9,011 nt of DNA from Alcaligenaceae bacterium. Lineage in GTDB: Bacteria; Pseudomonadota; Gammaproteobacteria; Burkholderiales; Burkholderiaceae. How positions within the stretch are numbered: position 1 is the first letter of the stretch; each line of letters begins with the position of its first letter. Both the position numbers and the translations under genes were made by a program. This document shows positions 6,151 through 9,011 of the stretch, piece by piece. Where the stretch lies: the NCBI GenBank assembly GCA_947445495.1, contig CANFEI010000028.1, positions 1 to 9,011 of the forward strand, written 5' to 3'. The notes under the pieces were generated by a model that was given only the letters and a program-made list of their open reading frames with translations, was not told the origin of the DNA and did not search any database.

Positions 6151-7365
6151 TTATCTTTGCACCACAACACCGCTTGCTAGCAAGGTGTCAATTTGCGATT
6201 GACTAAAGCCGTACTCAGCAAGCACCTCGCAAGAATGCTCGCCAAGAGTAGGCGCTCCATAGCGCACACGCGACTGCGCATTCCGATCGCCGACTGCCAA
6301 GCCAGGCATCTTTACATTACCTGCTACGGAGTTAGGTGTATCAACGATCAAACCATTGTGCTTCAGTTGTGGAGAATCCATCACCATATCGTAATCAGCG
6401 ATGGGGCCGCAGATGATATCTTGCGCTTCCATGAGCTCTTGCCACTGCGCTGAGGTTTTTGAAGCTAACAAAACGGTTAACTCTATCATCAACTTTTTGC
6501 GATTCGCTACACGCAAAGGAATGGTGGAAAACTCTGGATGTGTCGCCAACTCTGGCTTATTGAGTAACTTGCAAAGCGCTGGCCAACGATCATCGTGATA
6601 GGCAGCAATCATGATCCAGCCATCTTTCGTTGGGTAAGCCTCATTGGGCGCCGAATACGGTGCGGCTGTGCCTATGCGTATGGGCTTTTCGCCGCTCGAC
6701 AAATAGGACGCGACTGCAGATTGCTGGAACATAATCGCGCTGTTATAGAGCGACATATCCAGGTGCTGCCCAAGGCCCGTAGCCTGCACAACACGCAGAG
6801 CAGCCATCACAGTGCTTGTCGTTAAAAAGCCCGTGACCATATCCACGGCTGGGACCAGAACCTTCATCGGTGGCGAATTTTCGTCGCCGATGTTGCTCAT
6901 CAGTCCAGATACCGCTTGCACAATCCCATCGACGCCAGGCTTGTCACGCCAAGGACCGGTTTGCCCATACGCGGACACCGAAGCAAACACAATTTGGGGA
7001 TTCACGGCACGCAGCGCTTCGTAACCAATGCCCAAGCGAGCCATCACGCCGGGTCTAAAACTTTCTAGCACAACGTGCGAACTCGCCGCGAGCTGTTTGA
7101 TCAATGCTCCGCCCTCTGCTTTTTTCAAATCTACGATCAAGGAGCGCTTATTACGGTTAAAGCACATTGAAACAACCGACTCACCGTTTTGCCAGGGCGG
7201 ACCAAGTTTGCGGCCAATGTCACCAGTCGGGGCTTCGATCTTAATGACCTCGGCACCCATATCACCCATTTGCATACCCGCTAAAGGGCCAGCACCAATT
7301 TGCGTAAAATCGAGGACGCGCACGCCCTCTAATGCCTTATTAATCGACGGCATCTGTTTAGACAT
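6151..7365 (-). CDS. Class III CoA-transferase (CaiB/BaiF family)
   Basis: 404 residues from the ATG at 7365. The frame is open further, to 7413 inside the previous gene, but AGGA six bases before 7365 and the normal family N-terminus (LEGVRVLDFTQIGAGP) fix this start. Motifs: DMGAEVIKIEAP (35-46), FNRNKRSLIVDLKKAEG (69-85), ESFRPGVMARLGIGYEAL (101-118), YGQTGPWRDKPG (133-144) and Asp175 in PAVDMVTGF (172-180), the expected catalytic aspartate that forms the acyl anhydride with the substrate. The protein transfers CoA from a donor such as succinyl-CoA to a carboxylic acid. The family covers formyl-CoA, carnitine, mesaconate, itaconate and aromatic acid substrates, and the sequence does not say which. 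The gap from the preceding binding-protein gene is only 13 bp and holds the ribosome site, which points to a shared transcript. Confidence 0.92.
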   Translation of the reverse strand: MSKQMPSINKALEGVRVLDFTQIGAGPLAGMQMGDMGAEVIKIEAPTGDIGRKLGPPWQNGESVVSMCFNRNKRSLIVDLKKAEGGALIKQLAASSHVVLESFRPGVMARLGIGYEALRAVNPQIVFASVSAYGQTGPWRDKPGVDGIVQAVSGLMSNIGDENSPPMKVLVPAVDMVTGFLTTSTVMAALRVVQATGLGQHLDMSLYNSAIMFQQSAVASYLSSGEKPIRIGTAAPYSAPNEAYPTKDGWIMIAAYHDDRWPALCKLLNKPELATHPEFSTIPLRVANRKKLMIELTVLLASKTSAQWQELMEAQDIICGPIADYDMVMDSPQLKHNGLIVDTPNSVAGNVKMPGLAVGDRNAQSRVRYGAPTLGEHSCEVLAEYGFSQSQIDTLLASGVVVQR

Positions 7366-7378
7366 AGTGATTCCTACT

Positions 7379-8356
7379 TCAGTCGAGTTTAAGACCGATA
7401 TTCGCGATGGCACGTTGCCAATACGTTAGATCTTGCTTAATCAGATCCGCCATTTGCTGCGGATCTAAGTAGCTTTCAACAAAGCCCTGGCGCACCAACT
7501 GTGCCTTGGTTTGTGGATCTTGCATCGCATCGCGAATCGCTGCCGATATCTTTGCCACAACATCTTTTGGCGTATTAGCGGGCGCCAAGACCGAATACCA
7601 TAAAGGTACGTTGTAGCCAGTCAGACCACCCTCAGCAATCGTTGGCGTATCAGGCATAGCAGGTGAACGCTTGGGCGTAGAGACTGCGATGGGCCGTACC
7701 CTTCCCGATTTGACGTGTTGCTCAAGCGATGCCATTGTGCCGATCGTGGCCTGCACTTGACCGCCGATCAAATCAACGATCGAGGGTGTCGTCCCTTTGT
7801 AGGGAACATGCGTGACCTTAATCCCCGCATCAAAATTAAACACCTCAAACGCAATGTGTTGAGGCGTGCCCAGTCCAGGCGTACTGTAGTTCAGGGAACC
7901 AGGCTTTGTCTTTGCCACCGCAATGAACTCTTTCAGATTTTTTGCGGGTACATCTGGGTGAATCGCTAGCAACATTGGTACCGAAGCGATTTGAGCCACT
8001 GGAGCGAAGTCCTTGGCAATATCAAAGGGAAGCTTTGAGTAGATCCAGGGATTCATCGTGACTTGATTAGACGCAATCACGATGGTGTAGCCATCGGGAG
8101 TCGACTTCGCGACAAATTCAGCGCCGATGTTACCGCCTGCACCAGCACGGTTATCCACAACAACTTGCTGCCCTAAGATTTCAGACATCTTCGGTGCAAG
8201 TGCGCGAGCCAAAATATCGTTGCCGCCGCCTGGTGGAAAGGGCACAACAAACCGAATCGGTTTATTCGGAAAGGCTTCCGCGGTTGACTGCGCCTGCGCA
8301 GAGGTTCCAACAAGTGCCGACCCAATTAATGCGATACACAACATTATTTTATTCAT
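7379..8356 (-). CDS. Bug-family (TctC-like) periplasmic solute-binding protein
   Basis: 325 residues. The ATG at 8356 follows AAAGGA with six bases between. A signal peptide (1-22, cleavage AQA|QS) directs it to the periplasm. Hallmarks of the tripartite tricarboxylate transporter receptor (Bug) family are FPNKPIRFVVPFPPGGGNDILAR (29-51), VVVDNRAGAGGNIGAEFVAKS (65-85), the segment LNYSTPGLGTPQHIAFE (155-171), HVPYKGTTPSIVDLIGG (183-199) and PDTPTIAEGG (235-244). Characterised members bind carboxylates or amides with high affinity. Membrane subunits TctA and TctB are not in the window, and many Bug genes are orphans linked to catabolic genes, as here. It probably captures the acid processed by the downstream CoA-transferases, but the ligand is not identified. 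Confidence 0.93.
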   Translation of the reverse strand: MNKIMLCIALIGSALVGTSAQAQSTAEAFPNKPIRFVVPFPPGGGNDILARALAPKMSEILGQQVVVDNRAGAGGNIGAEFVAKSTPDGYTIVIASNQVTMNPWIYSKLPFDIAKDFAPVAQIASVPMLLAIHPDVPAKNLKEFIAVAKTKPGSLNYSTPGLGTPQHIAFEVFNFDAGIKVTHVPYKGTTPSIVDLIGGQVQATIGTMASLEQHVKSGRVRPIAVSTPKRSPAMPDTPTIAEGGLTGYNVPLWYSVLAPANTPKDVVAKISAAIRDAMQDPQTKAQLVRQGFVESYLDPQQMADLIKQDLTYWQRAIANIGLKLD

Positions 8357-8390
8357 GACTGTTCCTTTACCGATAGTGTTTAACTTGTGA

Positions 8391-9011
8391 TTACTTTATG
8401 CGTCCGATTTCTCGTAGGTACTTGTCGTACCAGATGACTTCGTCGTTTCGAATCTCAGCCATCTGCTTGCTGGTCTTGAAATCATACGGTAGGAAATTTT
8501 GTTTCAGCATGTTTTGAAACTCCTTTCCCTGCACCACCTTTGTGAAAGTCTCTTCCAATTTTTTAAATACATCATCTGGCATCCCAGTCGGCGCGATGAC
8601 CACAATCCCGCTATTTGGTGGGTTATCCCAAGGGCAACCGATTTCTTTCAAGGTTGGGGCATCTGGAAAATTTGGATCACGTTCGTTCTGAAACAGAACA
8701 AGTTGCCTAAACACGCCGTCTTTGAGCAACTGGTTATGCGAGCCTGAACCTGAAGTGAAATCAAAATGGTTACCCATCAGCATCGTATTGGCTTCTGTTC
8801 CACCCTTGGTTGGTACGTGCTTGAACGTCAAGCCCTTACACTTCTCCAAAGCAATCACACCAAGCTGCTGAGACCCCGTTGGAATTCCACCAGAACCGGC
8901 TGTCCCGTATGACATACCCGGATTCGCTTTTGCGTATTCAATAAACTCTTGGATTGTTTTCCACGATTTATTGCTATTCACAACAACCGAACCGTTGTGA
9001 AAAAAGCTGTA
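8391..9011 (-). CDS. Second Bug-family solute-binding protein (5' end outside window)
   Basis: The reading frame runs open to the right edge, beginning YSFFHNGSVVVNSNKSW, so the N-terminus, signal peptide and start lie outside. The 206 residues seen are the C-terminal two thirds of a TctC-like protein: WKTIQEFIEYAKANPG, then SYGTAGSGGIPTGSQQLG, the pocket segment FKHVPTKGGTEANTMLMG, FPDAPTLKEIG, and a terminal helix ending YLREIGRIK. A GTG at 8981 is an internal valine, not the start. The protein is clearly divergent from its downstream neighbour, so it may bind a different ligand. It carries two cysteines (in LEKCKG and IGCPWDN) that might form a disulfide. It lies 34 bp upstream of the next binding-protein gene, in what appears to be the same operon. 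Confidence 0.88.
   Translation of the reverse strand, partial: YSFFHNGSVVVNSNKSWKTIQEFIEYAKANPGMSYGTAGSGGIPTGSQQLGVIALEKCKGLTFKHVPTKGGTEANTMLMGNHFDFTSGSGSHNQLLKDGVFRQLVLFQNERDPNFPDAPTLKEIGCPWDNPPNSGIVVIAPTGMPDDVFKKLEETFTKVVQGKEFQNMLKQNFLPYDFKTSKQMAEIRNDEVIWYDKYLREIGRIK

Noticed and set aside
7028..7429. A 133-codon plus-strand open frame inside the class III CoA-transferase gene
   Set aside because: It is antisense to strong CaiB/BaiF motifs and has no recognisable domain.

Overview
The window looks like an accessory metabolic region of a betaproteobacterium, probably Burkholderiales. The evidence is two adjacent Bug-type (TctC-like) periplasmic solute-binding proteins, CoA-transferases with Burkholderiales-style sequences, a surface-adhesin-protein-E-like secreted protein and a DUF6268-like outer-membrane barrel. 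Base composition is intermediate. No rRNA, tRNA, CRISPR array, insertion sequence or phage gene was seen. The genus cannot be fixed from the sequence alone.

Layout. At the left edge, the first codons of a leftward gene (positions 16 to 1, MKKIL...) diverge from a rightward pair. The roughly 240-bp space between them holds several inverted repeats that look like operator or leader sites. The rightward pair is a beta-hydroxyacid dehydrogenase of the 3-hydroxyisobutyrate dehydrogenase family (254-1144) and, 10 bp later, a lipoprotein with a formylglycine-generating-enzyme-like (SUMF1/FGE-sulfatase) fold (1155-2150). This pair converges at 2151-2284 on a long run of leftward genes.

The leftward genes form two blocks. 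Reading in the direction of transcription, block one is a likely operon entering from the right edge: a Bug-type binding protein cut by the window end (9011-8391), a second Bug-type binding protein (8356-7379), a class III CaiB/BaiF CoA-transferase (7365-6151), an AcuI/YhdH-type medium-chain reductase (6123-5140) and an acetyl-CoA hydrolase/4-hydroxybutyrate-CoA-transferase-like protein (5143-3890). The junctions are 34, 13, 27 and -4 bp. Block two, after a 144-bp gap, is a small secreted protein of the adhesin E type (3745-3332) and an outer-membrane beta-barrel protein (3217-2285).

How the genes may work together (inference): the binding proteins capture an organic acid in the periplasm. 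One or both CoA-transferases activate it to a CoA thioester, and the AcuI-like enzyme reduces an acrylyl-CoA-like enoyl thioester. The substrate is not determined. A short unsaturated acid such as acrylate would fit, but so would others. Two points deserve attention. The class I-like CoA-transferase has glycine where I expect the family's catalytic glutamate. The FGE-like lipoprotein lacks the catalytic cysteine pair of true formylglycine-generating enzymes.
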